Assembly (NCBI GenBank): GCA_037176905.1
Contig: JBBBWG010004836.1
Span: 1 to 29,095, forward strand
Source: Azolla pinnata
Taxonomy: Eukaryota; Streptophyta; Polypodiopsida; Salviniales; Salviniaceae
DNA: 29,095 nucleotides
Reading direction: 5' to 3'
Every line of letters starts with the position of its first letter. Positions within the stretch are counted from its first letter, which is position 1. Shown here in pieces: positions 1 through 11,683 of the stretch. The translations under genes and the position numbers were made by a program. The notes under the pieces were generated by a model, which saw only the letters and a program-made list of their open reading frames with translations, made no database searches and was not told the origin of the DNA.

Positions 1-860
1 GATCCCGGCCCCAGCCCGGGCCCCGCTCCGGTCGATCCCCCTCTTGCTCCCGACGCTCCCCGCCGCCGCCCCGTCCACGTCACCCTCGTGCTCCGCCCCG
101 CCGGCCGCCGCTTCGCCGACGAGCGCGCCTGGGAATCCGCCGTCGCCGCCCAGTGCTCGCCCTCCCGCGACTGCTCCTGGTCCGCCATGCACGTCGCCAA
201 CCTCACGTTCTGCCAGCAGGTTAAACCAAAATAAACGCACACGAAAAAACACCCGATCGATCCGATCGATCCGTCGCTGTATGAACTCCGATTCTCTGGT
301 TCGTTCCGATCGCCCCCCGCCCCAATCGAGATGAGCTCGAGAATCGGGATTCCGCTCGATCGCGCGTCGGAAAAACGATGAAGGATCGACCGGCGGATCG
401 ATGCAGCTGCAAATCCGGCTCCCCTTCTCCCCCCCGCTTTCTGACCGTGCCGGATCTGCAGGTCGCGACGATGAGCCACACCGACGTGCTGATCGGCGCG
501 CACGGCGGGCAGCTGACCAACATGATCTTCATGCCGCCGGGCGGGAGGGTGATGGAGGTGTTCCCCGGAGGCTGGCTCGAGGTCGCGGGCCGCGGCCAGT
601 TCGTGTACAGAAGCCTCGCCGACTGGACGGGGCTCCACCACGAGGGGTACTGGCGGGACCCGTCGACGCCGCCTTGCCCGACGCCTCGAGACGTCAAGGC
701 CTGCCGCTCCTACTACAAGGATCAAGCGATCGGGATCGATGCAGCTCACATCGGCAGCTGGCTTCGTGAAGTTATGGATCGTTTCCAGAACGCTCCCCGT
801 TCAGATGGGCGCTACTCCTCGTACGAGAGCTTCGACGCGTCCGACGACGTGGGAATGTAG
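1..860 (+). CDS. GT61 family glycosyltransferase, 3' part (last two exons)
   Basis: This is the C-terminal 205 residues of a Golgi type II glycosyltransferase of family GT61, a family that transfers sugars onto glycans such as xylan or N-glycans. The gene is truncated at its 5' end by the window edge. Exon A (1-219, frame 1 open from base 1) encodes a Pro-rich stretch and then the RPAGRRF and CSWSAMHVANLTFCQQ segments. A 242-bp GT-AG intron (220-461) follows, then exon B (462-860, stop TAG). Exon B carries the family hallmark: MSHTDVLIGAHGGQLTN, then GGWLEVAGRGQFVY and the HEGYWRDP tail block. The conserved HGAxxTN-type motif reads HGGQLTN here. Codons are almost all G/C-ending. The arrangement resembles the plant GT61 subgroup with AHGAQxTN motifs rather than the xylan arabinosyl/xylosyltransferase clade. 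The acceptor sugar cannot be stated from this fragment. Confidence 0.85.
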
Positions 861-1534
861 CCCCTGATCGAGCCATACACGGAGCTTCAGTGTCGATCGA
901 TGATCGCGCGCCAATCAGAGCATGATCAACTTGCTTGCGTCAATCGGAGTGTGATTAGTTTGCGTAGCTATAACTTCGTTCGAAACAATCATCGGACTTG
1001 CATGTGTACAAATATATCGGATCGTGTACATGTATGTGCGTCTCATCGAGACACACTTGCAATAATACTGGGCCCCCACCCCCCTTCCATGATTATTATC
1101 TCCTCCTCCAATAGCTCAAGGGGGTAGATGGAGATGTACATCTCGAAACTGTTTGGATCGATACAACAAGAAGCATGCATTGTTTTGGGGCGTCTATGAT
1201 ACGCATTTTCGATCGATTCTCGCCCCTGTTTCGGCCAATTTTCGATCGATTCTCGCCTCCGTCTCAGCCAATCGATCATTCGGTTCGACATTGCTTGATC
1301 AATCTCTCATGCATGGGCTCGCCTTCTTCCATTGTCTTTGAACGTATCAGATCGCTTCGGGATTCCTTCACGACTCCACAGCCAACAACAGAAGAGAATC
1401 AATACATGGAATACATAGAAATTAGACAAGACAAGAAGCCATGTGATGAAGATGATCATGCAATTCACAGGGTTTATGCAGCATCTCAAAACTGCCCTCC
1501 CCAAACACACAAAGGGTTTTCGTTCTCTCAGAAA
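861..1534. other. Intergenic region between GT61 and FolD genes
   Basis: No gene is visible here. It should hold the GT61 3' UTR and the FolD promoter and 5' UTR. It contains a two-copy 33-bp direct repeat (1205-1270), listed separately. A reading frame stays open from 1175 into FolD exon 1, but its translation looks random up to the first plausible FolD start. Confidence 0.6.
1205..1270 (+). repeat. Tandem 33-bp direct repeat (2 copies)
   Basis: Copy 1 is 1205-1237 and copy 2 is 1238-1270. Both begin ATTTTCGATCGATTCTCGCC; they differ at only a few positions near the 3' end. It lies about 265 bp upstream of the FolD start, in the presumed promoter or 5' UTR. Confidence 0.85.
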
Positions 1535-4500
1535 ATGCCCATGGCTGGAGCATCGCTTTTCCGCACAATCCTCCCTTTCTCTACAGATCATCATCACCAT
1601 CGTCGTCGCCCTCCTCGCCCTCTCCTGCGACGTCCCAATGACGCTGCCTTCTTCTCCCTCCTTTGGGCGGACAACGAGAAGTGGAGCTCGCCATCATCAC
1701 AAGCCATCCATGGCCACAAACGCTTCTGTCTACCTATTAATTCCATCTTAGAAGAAGGTACGTCTATGTATATCTATCTCTACATGTATGTACACTTCTG
1801 CGGTGCATACATATGTGCGCTCCATGGCTATTTATCCTTACATACTTCTGTGGTACATATACATCTTTCGGTTTTCCATGCATTCTTTCCGTCAAATTCA
1901 TGGTCTTTCTGGGTTCTTCCGTGCCAGTGCGTAATTGTTTTGCGTTAATTTTTAGCACCCAAGACTGTGCAAAAGGCTGCCATCATCGATGGGAAAGCCA
2001 TTGCTCAAAAGATAAGACTAGAGATCGCGGCAGATATCTCGAAGCTCAAGAGTGAAACCAGAAAAGTGCCTGGTTTGGCCGTGGTTCTCGTAGGTTCTCG
2101 TAAGGACTCTGAAACGTATGTTAGGAGCAAGAAGAAGGCTTGTGAGGAAGTTGGTATAACCTCTTTTGGCGTGAACTTACCCGAGGATGCTTCCGAAGAC
2201 GAAGTTTTGCAACAAGTTCAAGCCTTTAATGAAGATCCCGCAGTTCACGGCATTCTTGTTCAGCTTCCACTTCCAAAGGTTTGGCATTTTTACCATTTCA
2301 TCACTGTGAAAGAGGAAAATAAGTCTCTTTTTTCCAGATAGTTCTCAACGTGTTTGGGTAGCGATCAAAATAACTGATTGGGTCTGGCATCTTGCTAGAC
2401 TGCCTTCAAACATGTCTATCACTCACAGGCACACAGGTGAAAGTAGAAAGTTGAAGAGTGTTGTGGGAAATATCGGGAGGAGCTAGGATTGTCTTAATGT
2501 TTACTCGAATCCTTATGTGCGTTGTGATGAGCTATTCGGCTTCACTTTATGGTGGGATTTTATCTCTCTATGCAAGACCAGATTTGAAAATTTTCCACCT
2601 GATTATTGAAATGGGTTGTTGGAAGCGGAAAATATCACTCACTCTGTAAGTGGGGAAGGCTTTTGATGAGTGACAAGTACAGAGTTGGTTATTCTTGCAT
2701 GGAAGGTTGTGTTATCATGGGTTTTAAATCGTGTCTCTTATTCACTCTCCCAGGTTGCACAATAGATAGTCAGGCTAATAGATATTGGAATAACACTGGG
2801 TTGTTTTCACATGAAATTTCATTTGTTTTACAGTATCATTTGTTTACTGTGAGTCTTCAAATTCCTAAGTAGAAGACACTTCTATGCGAATGAAAGCAAG
2901 AAGTTTTGGTCTTTCTTGATGGGGGGATTTTTTTTCCCTTCTTCTGATTCGTATTTTTGTAAGGCTATTTGGCTTATTGGGAAGGCGGCCGGTTCGATAG
3001 TCTCTCTTCGGATGTTCTGTAGTGGACTCGTTTTATACTTCCATTGTGTTTGAAGGGAATTAGTGGAATAGAGTTGTCAAAGTGAAGCGTTTATTTGTTT
3101 CGTGATTAGATTCATCTAGACGTGCATCCTTTGTCTCAGGGAAAAGGGAACTAAACTGGTTTTTTTTGTGCTTTGTGTTTCCATGAGCTCCTTAGGTGAT
3201 GAATGAAAAGAGAGCATCTTGAGGCTTTATCCGAATGTGAAGCATAGAATTTGAGTGGTTTCCAAACAATAGTCAATTTTTTTTCATGACATCAGCTCTG
3301 TTTGTTATGTAGCATATGAACGAAGAGAGGGTATTGGGAGCCATCAGTGCTGAGAAAGACGTGGACGGGTTTCATCCTTTAAACATTGGGAAGCTAGCCA
3401 TGCAAGGAAGAAATCCTCTATTTGTGGCTTGTACCCCAAAGGGGTGTATTGAACTCTTGCTTAGATCTGGTGTGGAGATCAAAGGCAAGCATGCGGTTGT
3501 TATTGGTCGAAGCAATATTGTAGGAACTCCGGCTGCAATGCTTCTTCAGGTATGCACAATATTATCCCCATCTGTTGTATAAATGTATATAAGTAATTAA
3601 ACAAAACAGAAAACGTTCGGATGGTTGTGCTGCTGGATTAAGCAAAATTATGCAAAAATCAACTGTTTTATTTGGTATATGGAAGTATCTCTTGAATTCA
3701 TAATTTGTCCAGGATTGGCTGAACAATGCACAAAATGCAGTATAGTGCACTTCTTGTTAGAAGTTGACGTATTTTCTCCCAACATTTCAGATACCTTGTC
3801 TAGTGTGCATGACAACGTGGCATCATAACAGCTGATTGAGAATGCATCATTGTATGGTTCTGTGTTTTCCAGACCTCTGCCATGAGAAGATGTTCAAGAC
3901 TTTGCCTTCAACTATTTCCTGGAGGCTCGTTTGTATAATTGGGACTGTGAGACATAGTTTATCATACTGAGGGTAGTGAGGATTTGCAGCGTCTGTACGG
4001 TTTGGAGTTCAGACAGAATCTAGGATTGGTGAATGGTTAATTATCCAATTATACTATTTTTCACAATTCCTCTACTGATGAGATATAAAGGTTGTTATCG
4101 TGATATCTTGGCACATGGTCTTTGAATGGGTCAAGCCCATTGATACCCAATCCAGCATAAGTGACATGATCATAGTTCGGACACATGCCTAGTTGTCAGA
4201 CAGAATCTAGGATTGGTGAAGGGTTAATTATCCAATTATACTATTTTTCACAATTCCTCTACTGATGAGATATAAAGGTTGTTATTGTGATGTCTTGGCA
4301 CATGGTCTTTGAATGGGTCAAGCAGATTGATACCCAATCCAGGATAAGGGACAAGATCATAGTTCGGAGACATGCCTAGTGGTCTGTTGGTGGATTAGTT
4401 AGCTAGATGATTTTACATAAATGTGATTCAAACTAAAGCTGAAATATCTCCTTCCTTGCTATGTTCAATTAGCTGGTGAATTTGACGTTACTGTGAATGT

Positions 4501-5060
4501 GCTCAATCTGGCAGAGGCATCAAGCAACTGTGACAGTTGTACATTCAAAAACACCAAATCCAGCAGAGTTCACGAGGAGAGCCGATATCATCATTGCAGC
4601 AGCTGGTGTGGCTCAGCTAGTCCGTGGAGATTGGATCAAGCCAGGGGCAGTAATAATAGATGTCGGCACAAATGCAGTTGAGGTCAGTTTCATATTGCAT
4701 GGAAAAGCATTTAGGTGCAAATTCATGACTAGAGCATACTTCTAGCAGTGTTGAGTTTTGGATTATGCAGGTTGTAATGTTGTAATTTTATAGAGTTACA
4801 GGTATCCTGATAAGTATTCTACAGTTTGGGGGGATTGTTGGTGGTTTGTGGACATTTTATTTATCTTGTTTGATAGCTGAATACAGGACCCTTCTGCGAA
4901 GAAAGGCTATCGGCTTGTTGGTGATGTTTGCTTTGAAGAGGCCTCTCTGAAGGCCTCTGCCATTACGCCTGTGCCGGGTGGTGTTGGGCCCATGACTATT
5001 GCAATGCTTTTGTCCAATACCTTGGAGTCTGCAAAAAGAGCTTTTGGAGCTCAAAATTAA
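1535..5060 (+). CDS. FOLD: Bifunctional methylenetetrahydrofolate dehydrogenase / methenyltetrahydrofolate cyclohydrolase, organellar-type
   Basis: The enzyme interconverts 5,10-methylene-, 5,10-methenyl- and 10-formyl-tetrahydrofolate with NADP in one-carbon metabolism. Exons are 1535-1757, 1956-2278, 3313-3549, 4515-4682 and 4887-5060; all joins are GT-AG and phase-consistent, giving 374 residues. Residues 1-75 are an Arg-rich, acid-poor leader with a His run, suited to mitochondrial (or plastid) import. The catalytic domain follows: YVRSK at 129-133 (the catalytic Tyr-x-x-x-Lys), the family signature [11 protein letters not shown] at about 171-181, DVDGF at 198-202, the Rossmann motif [11 protein letters not shown] at 247-257, and the second signature PGGVGPMT at 347-354. 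The leader and the LLQRH exon junction resemble the mitochondrial plant paralogue (my recollection of Arabidopsis FOLD1). The start could be Met1 or Met3 (1541); the latter has the better context (G at +4). Confidence 0.93.
4009..4382 (+). repeat. Tandem duplication, two ~187-bp copies, inside FolD intron 3
   Basis: Copy 1 is about 4009-4195 and copy 2 about 4196-4382, directly abutting. Both start TCAGACAGAATCTAGGATTG and end near CATGCCTAGT. I count about 10 mismatches and no indels (roughly 95% identity), so the duplication is fairly young. It lies wholly within the 965-bp intron 3550-4514. Confidence 0.92.
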
Positions 5061-5081
5061 CAGTATACTAATCAAGCTGCA

Positions 5082-5087
5082 AATAAA
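5082..5087 (+). promoter_or_regulatory. Candidate polyadenylation signal AATAAA of FolD
   Basis: A canonical AATAAA lies 22 bp after the FolD stop codon. Position and motif fit a near-upstream element, but plant polyadenylation signals are degenerate and a second downstream site may be used. Confidence 0.45.
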
Positions 5088-6285
5088 TCAATTTGCATTG
5101 GCTCGTTTTGCGAACTCATGGATGCTAAGCTTTCACAACTAAACTCGGTTAATATTTCTAATACAAATATATATAACCTTCTCAGCACCAGAAGCACTTC
5201 CATTCTATTGGAGCTATCCTTGAGTCAATTTCATATATTGATTTTTGTGTTGTATGGTCTCGTTTTCTTCTTATTGTAGACCAAATTTGAAGATATATTT
5301 TCATACAACCGGAATAACTGTTGTTGCTGCCTTGTTCATAGTGGTTTGTCTGCAAGTTTGGAGGGAATGTTTAGTTTTGGAAGCATGACATCGAATAAAA
5401 TGGGTGAGATTCTTGTATATTGTTTCCAAGTGGAGCACCGTCATGTTTCAATTCTCGTTTATAACCAAAATTACGCTTAGGATATGAGATCACGTATGAT
5501 ACAAACGGTTTGTTCGAACTTTTTGAATCCAGAAGTCATCAGTTTGCAGAATTCCTCGCAATCTTACGCAAATTGAAACAATGCTCTATATGAACCTCTG
5601 ATTAACCCTATTGCTTGGGCAAAATGGGACCTATCATAACATTTCCTCTGAGAACCATTTTCCTTGATCAAACTAATTTTTCCATGTTTTGTGGATATCC
5701 TTTTGAGATATCATTGTTTTGTATGTATGTTGGGATGACAATGATCCTGTTTATAGATTGTTTAGACACTGAAAGAGTAGAAGGCAATCCTTTTTATACA
5801 AGGAGTATGTAGTTTCCCAACATTCCATGGTCTCGGGGTCTGTTGACTACTTTTTTCTCGCCTCGAAGGTGAGTTTGGGGACAATGTCTTTTCATGTTTC
5901 TACATGATCCATGTGTCGTTTTCCTCGGATCTGACCTTTGTGATTAGTCATATTTCGGATATTTGTCATTTGACGGCTTTGCTGTGTGCACAATTATGAC
6001 GTTAGTACGAGATCGAGCAGCATTGATCTGTTGTAGAAAGGAAGCTCGTTGCCTGCTTTGAAAGAACAAGCACGGGGTGGCTCGGTTATACTTTTTAACA
6101 TCGATGCGTGTACAAATCGCTATGGTTAGACAAATTTAATTGCAATGTCGACAAAGATCTACAGGGCATGGATTGGCGATAAATTGCGATTATAATCTAG
6201 CTCTCTAATGCAACTTTGTGAAGCAATGACTCGGTAGATTTTATTTTCTTCTAACTCGGGCGTTCGAGAACCGCATTAATTGATT

Positions 6286-6306
6286 ACACACACACACACA
6301 CACACA
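6286..6306 (+). repeat. (AC)n microsatellite
   Basis: An uninterrupted run of about ten AC dinucleotides, immediately followed by the 12-bp minisatellite at 6307. Confidence 0.95.
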
Positions 6307-6359
6307 AATCAATCGACTAATCAATCGACTAATCAATCGACTAATCAATCGACTAATCA
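6307..6359 (+). repeat. 12-bp minisatellite, four perfect copies plus a partial one
   Basis: The unit AATCAATCGACT is repeated at 6307, 6319, 6331 and 6343, followed by a partial copy and degenerate ACTAATCA remnants to about 6370. It abuts the AC microsatellite, so both probably expanded by slippage at the same spot. Confidence 0.95.
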
Positions 6360-6502
6360 GTCACTAATCACCTCCTTGAATGTCTAATCAATGATCATGT
6401 GGTTGGAAAGGGGGGCATTCTTACAATTTCCAAAACTTGGGGCTAATTTGGTTTTTCTTCAGTTTGAACCGATCGATCTTCCCGCCTTCAGTTCTATTCC
6501 TT

Positions 6503-6551
6503 TCCCTCTTCCTCTCTCCCTCTCTCCCTCTCTCCCTCTCTCGCGCGCGCG
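6503..6551 (+). repeat. Pyrimidine (CT/CCCT) tract ending in (CG)n, kinesin 5' UTR/promoter
   Basis: Repeated CTCTCTCC units run into an alternating CGCGCGCG block at 6542-6551, 42 bp before the kinesin ATG. CT-rich tracts are common core-promoter and 5' UTR elements in plants (Y patch); alternating CG can adopt Z-DNA. Confidence 0.8.
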
Positions 6552-6592
6552 GAGCTCTGCAGATCTCTCCTTCTGCTCCGTGTTTTCTCGCC

Positions 6593-9500
6593 ATGAAGAG
6601 GTCCTCCACTGTACAACGTGTCGACAAAGACGCTCGTCGAGTAGCACGCCAGGTAACATTCTCAATGTGCATTCACTCACACCCTCTCTCTCTCTCTCGC
6701 GCGCGCGCGCTTGTTCTCGGCCCTTCTTCTTCCCTATCAGTGGATAGAAAATTCTTGGCATCTCTTCTGAGATGAGATTCGGGCTGCAGCTGCGCCACCG
6801 CTGCTGGATAAATGCCGCACCTGCTCCTCTCTTCCATTAATTGACAGCGTTTTGGCATTTCTACTCCGCGAACGGAACATTTTCTTTCGAAGATGTATCG
6901 GTCTAATCATTTCTAGTTGTAGAAGACTCAGTTTTCACAGTTGCGATCCTTTTTGAAAAGAAACTCATTTATCTGTCTGTCTCTCTCTCTCTCTTCGAAG
7001 ATCCCTGATCTTTGAGTTATCGATATCATTTATGTTTCTTGATGGATATGCTGATAAACAGAAGGTGTCAAATGATGCTTTTTATGGTTTCTTTTTTGCA
7101 GAAGGAGAATCAAGGCGTCCCGCATTCTTCTTCTGTAGCTGATAAGAAGAGAAAAGTTGCAGCCAATGGCGTGGAAGGAGAGAACAACTCTCTTCTCTTG
7201 AATGAGGCATTATGTTCATCGAATGGACAAGCAGAGTGTTGCGTCTCTCAACAAGATGAGAATCAAGCCAATTCCATTAAAAATTGGGAAGAAGGAAAGA
7301 TGACATGTGAACAAGTCGAAGCCCTGCTTAGCACGAAGATCCTTGGAAAAACCAAGTTTGATTTAAAGGTGCCTGTTTGTCTGCTTTCCATTTAAAGGTT
7401 TATGTCTTTGACTATAGATATCATAGCCCACAGCAAAAGAACTTCAGAAATTTTTCTGCAGGGGTTTCGGATTTTTTGTAGCTTGATTTTACTTTTTATT
7501 TACAATTTCGAAATGCATGAATACTTTAAGTGTTTATTCGAGACGGTTTTCAATAAAATTTAGGACCGTCAAGTATGCCCTTTGTAGAAGTCATTACAAA
7601 GTTTCTATTTGCATTTAATTTCATGGGGATTGACCGTGTTAAGTCTTTTCTTTGCTTTTATTTGGAGAGGATTTAACGTTTTGAGTCCTTTTACTCGCCA
7701 GGGAAAAAATGAACAAATGACTGAGCATATCAAACAGCTCCGAGCTTGCATTCGACATTTCTTGCAGGTTGAAACAACTTACCTTCAGCAAATTCAAGAG
7801 CTTCGGGATCAAATAAATGAAGAGAAGACCAACCATGAAACATATAGTAAGCTTTTTGGCTATTATGGGGTGGTTCTGTATTTCTTTGCAGTTGTATGGA
7901 AGTTCAATTTTCTTCTATTTTTCTTTCAATAGAGCTATCAATGAAGGAAACTCATGAACAATTATCGAAGGATCTTTCAGAAGTACAGGAAATACGCAAA
8001 TCTCTTGAGGAGAAACTGGCCAAACTCGAAGAGGAAAAACAGGTAGGCGAACAGCACCTTTCTGTTTCGTTCCTTCCTTTAGGTGCAATTTATGTATCCA
8101 GTACGAGTTATTGTTTCTTTATGTAGGATCTAATTTTAATGCATGAGAAAGATATCGAGTCACTAAAGGCTTCTAACAAGGAGTGCAAGATGCTGTCTGG
8201 AGAGCTAGATAAGTTGAAGATAGATCTGAAAACTGTAGAAGACAAGGTGAATAGTATGCTGGTTAAATTGTATTGAACTTAGGGTATTCGCTTTTTACAT
8301 AGTTGTTGGGATCTGGTATAGGTTAAAAGCTTGCAAGACATTAACAAGAGGCTGTCAGAATACAATACAAGTTTGCAGGACTACAATAGTAAACTTCAAA
8401 ATGATGCATTGTCAGCAACGCAAGAAAATGCCAAAACTCAACGGGAAAAGCTGACAATTTTGGAGACATTGGGTTCAATAAGAGGCAGCAACGCTTCATT
8501 GCAAACTCAGCTCGATACAGCTAAGGTTGGATATGCTGCATTTCTGTACCGAAGTCATAAAATGATGTCATTATTTCGATTTTCACAGAATTTGTGAATG
8601 GTTGAATCCATCAAGGTTGCATCTGTTTGGGGCTTCTGCAAGTAGAGGAATGATATGCAAGTATTCACATGTTTACTACGAGTGGATACATTGTGGTTTG
8701 TGCTCTCAGATGCAATTTAGTTGATGCAGATAGATCCGTTGCACATTGAGGATCAGTAAAATCAAGTTTATCTATGAAGTAGTTGTCTTGGGTTCTTTCA
8801 GTGGAAGATATTCATGGTTTCGTCCTAACACTGCAAGGAAAGACAAAAAGCAGAAGGCTTGTGGATTATTAGATACATTATTAGTATACTGTTAGATTGT
8901 GTATTTATGTGTAGATTTTTGCAGCTTGCCCTTGATGAGGAAAGTAAGCAAAAGGTTGTGATCAACAAGGAGTTGGAACGTATTCGGATTGAACTTGAGC
9001 AGTCCAATGAGGAGAAACTCAAATACCAAGTTCGAATCAATCATTTGATAGAAGAGAACAATAGGTTCAGAGATTTTTCTGGGAAATATGGATCTGAACT
9101 TGAGTCCGTCACTAGTAAAGCTGTTGCTTTAGAGGTATGTACAAGAGTCACACTTTCTATTTTGAATGAGTTCTCAATTCCCTCTCAGAATATATGAATG
9201 CAAACACTGCCCATTTCAGGAAAGCCATGGTCATCAGAAAGAACAGATCAAAAGTCTTCTTCAGCAGCTTGATGCTGCCAACATAAAATCACAGGTCACA
9301 AGATTCGTTTTTTTTTCAGAGCTTTATTCATTGCATGGTGATGTATTGAATTTGTTTTTTCTTTTAATAATGTGACAGACACTTGAACTCTCCATCGACT
9401 TGCACAAAAAGATGGATGCTGAACAAGCTGGAAAAATTGCTGAGTTGCAATTGAGGCTATCTGAGGCTGAGCAACGTCTTAATGAAGGAGAAATTATTCG

Positions 9501-11683
9501 ACGTAAACTCCATAATATAATCCAGGTAAAACTACGGTGGTTATGTATTCTCATAGAAATCCAATGTGGTTGTCATTGTATTTACTTATCAGATGGCTAG
9601 TTTCTGGTGTGAGTTCCTTTTGGCACGTCAGAACAAACTATGACGTTTTTCTAGTTCAGAACATAGCTCCCATGTTTGTAGAACATTAACACGTGTCATA
9701 AATTATCATTAAGTGTTGTAGACAGATCCTTGAGGTTTCAACATCATTCTGCCATGTGAAGAAAACAATTATGATATTCTTTCAAGTTCTACACAAATAC
9801 TTAAGGCTAGATAAAAAAACCCCTCATATGGCAGTTTTGCAGTGTCATCAAGTGCAACACTTTTCTTGATCCGACTCATAGTTGTGGCTTGATTTTTTGA
9901 CAAGGACAAAGTAGAAGGATGCTGGGCCTTCTGACTGTACAACATCCTTCTACCTTTTTAATGATACAAACATTGCAAATGGTTTTATTGGTATGGACAT
10001 GTAGGAGCTAAAAGGGAATGTTAGGGTATTTTGTCGGGTTAGACCTCTTCTAGTGGAGGATGAAGACAGTGAACAAACTCAATCAGTTGTGGAATATCCA
10101 CAAGCGGGGGAACTAGTTGGTCGAGGTATTGAGCTTGTACAAGCAGAAGGTAAATGACATTTGTCAACATTCTTTCGTCCAAATATATTGTTTGATGCTA
10201 ATGAAGTTCAAACACAGGACAAAAGTATGCATTCTCTTTTGACAAGGTTTTTGGACCTGAGGTTACGCAAGCAAACGTATTTGAAGAGATCTCTCAGCTT
10301 GTGCAAAGTGCACTGGATGGTTATAAGGTACCAAGGTTTCTTCATGTTCTCGAAGTAAAGGTTTTTTCATGTGCATATGCGGTCACTAAAGCTCTGAAAT
10401 CTGTAGGTTTGCATCTTTGCATATGGCCAAACTGGTTCAGGTAAAACATACACGATGCTAGGACAACCAGAAGAACCAGAACATAAAGGCCTCATACCAA
10501 GATCCTTGGAGCAGATCTTCAAGTCAAGCCAAACACTAGAATGTCAAGGCTGGAAGTTCAAAATGCAGGTTAAGCGTATTCAAAGTCTTTCAAGCCGAAC
10601 GTTGTTTTTGTTTGATCTGGGTCTTTATTTACGCAATGTACCTGTTTTGATGGCAAGCATTGGGATGATTATAGGCTTCCATGCTTGAAATTTACAATGA
10701 AACCATCAGAGACCTTCTTGCGGTTTCTAAACCTGACACGCAAAAGGTGGACGCAGCAAAGCTTCAGAACATTAAGCATGATCATTTAGGAAATACATAC
10801 ATCGCAGACTTGACTCTCGTAGAGGTCATAAACTGGAAGGAAGTTTCTGCTCTGCTACGCCAAGCCGCACAAAGCAGGTTAAACAACCAGTCTTCACATG
10901 ATTTGAGATTTTCCGGATCTTACTGACGGATACTTGCTAATTGTCTGCTGCCTTAACTTTCAGGACTATTGGAAAGACAGCGATGAACGAACAGTCATCT
11001 AGGAGTCATTGTGTTTTCACTTTACGAATCTCTGGAGTTAATGAGGTGTATTGGATGTCTTTGCAATTCTCCTTTGTAGAAACATCCATGGAATTCCAGA
11101 CCATAACTGTAATTGCTGTCTCCTCACAGAGCACAGAGCAGCAAGTTCATGGAGTACTGAATCTGGTAGATCTTGCTGGGAGTGAAAGGTTGTCTCGTAG
11201 TGGCGCTACAGGAGAGCGGCTGAAAGAGACTCAGGTTCCATCCAATTCTTTCTTTGTAGTTTGTGCCTCCAAAAATGAAACTAATTATCTGGGCCTTCTC
11301 CGAAATTTGACAGGCAATCAACAAGAGCTTATCGAGCTTAGGTGATGTAATTCTGGCAATTGCAAACAAGGAGCAGCATGTGCCGTATAGGAATTCAAAG
11401 CTAACATACCTCCTTCAGGTTGCTATCTTGTTACCATCTTTCGAGTGATGTATGCAAGGTTTGTAGCTTAACACCATTTTCGGCGACTGTTTTTCAGCCT
11501 TGCTTGGGAGGGGACTCAAAGACCCTTATGTTTGTGAACATTGCCCCCGATTCCAAGTCCTTGCACGAATCGTTATGCTCTCTGAGGTTTGCTTCAAAGG
11601 TGAATGCTTGTGAAATTGGGGTCCCGAGGCGCCAAACCTCTTCAAGGAACGCGCCTGATGTTGCAAGATTGAGCACCAGTTGA
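6593..11683 (+). CDS. C-terminal motor kinesin, kinesin-14 (ATK/KIN-14 type)
   Basis: A minus-end-directed microtubule motor; relatives in this class act in spindle and phragmoplast organisation. Seventeen exons: 6593-6652, 7102-7368, 7702-7846, 7933-8042, 8127-8246, 8322-8525, 8925-9134, 9220-9294, 9379-9525, 10005-10149, 10218-10327, 10407-10568, 10675-10877, 10964-11045, 11130-11234, 11314-11418, 11498-11683. All are GT-AG and phase-consistent, giving 811 residues. The tail (1-109) is basic and Ser/Asn-rich with an SV40-like NLS, DKKRKV, at 34-39. Residues about 115-446 form a long coiled coil rich in Glu, Lys, Gln and Leu. The neck/motor start [14 protein letters not shown] (447 on) placed after the stalk identifies kinesin-14. 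Motor motifs: P-loop GQTGSGKT at 538-545, switch I NEQSSRSH at 661-668, switch II DLAGSE at 694-699, then [14 protein letters not shown]. It ends about 25 residues after the motor. Length and order match ATK1-like proteins of about 790 residues. The exact subgroup is not resolved. Confidence 0.93.
6684..6710 (+). repeat. (CT)n(CG)n composite microsatellite in kinesin intron 1
   Basis: About seven CT units run straight into about six CG units. It lies 31 bp after the end of kinesin exon 1 and has the same composite architecture as the tract at 6503-6551 upstream of that exon. Confidence 0.9.
9911..9953. repeat. Perfect 11-bp inverted repeat in kinesin intron 9
   Basis: GTAGAAGGATG (9911-9921) is matched by its exact reverse complement CATCCTTCTAC (9943-9953) around a 21-nt loop. 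It could be a small transposon remnant, a fold in the pre-mRNA or chance. It is too short to call a microRNA. Confidence 0.6.

Larger units (their letters stand above)
5061..6592. other. Intergenic region between FolD and kinesin-14 genes
   Basis: It holds the FolD 3' UTR and the kinesin promoter and 5' UTR. I see no convincing gene; the short open frames encode no recognisable protein. It contains an AC microsatellite, a 12-bp minisatellite and a CT/CG tract next to the kinesin start (separate entries). Confidence 0.6.

Noticed and set aside
1175..1534. N-terminal extension of FolD from an in-frame start at 1175
   Set aside because: The upstream translation looks like noncoding sequence and includes the 33-bp repeat; the targeting leader is complete from 1535 or 1541.
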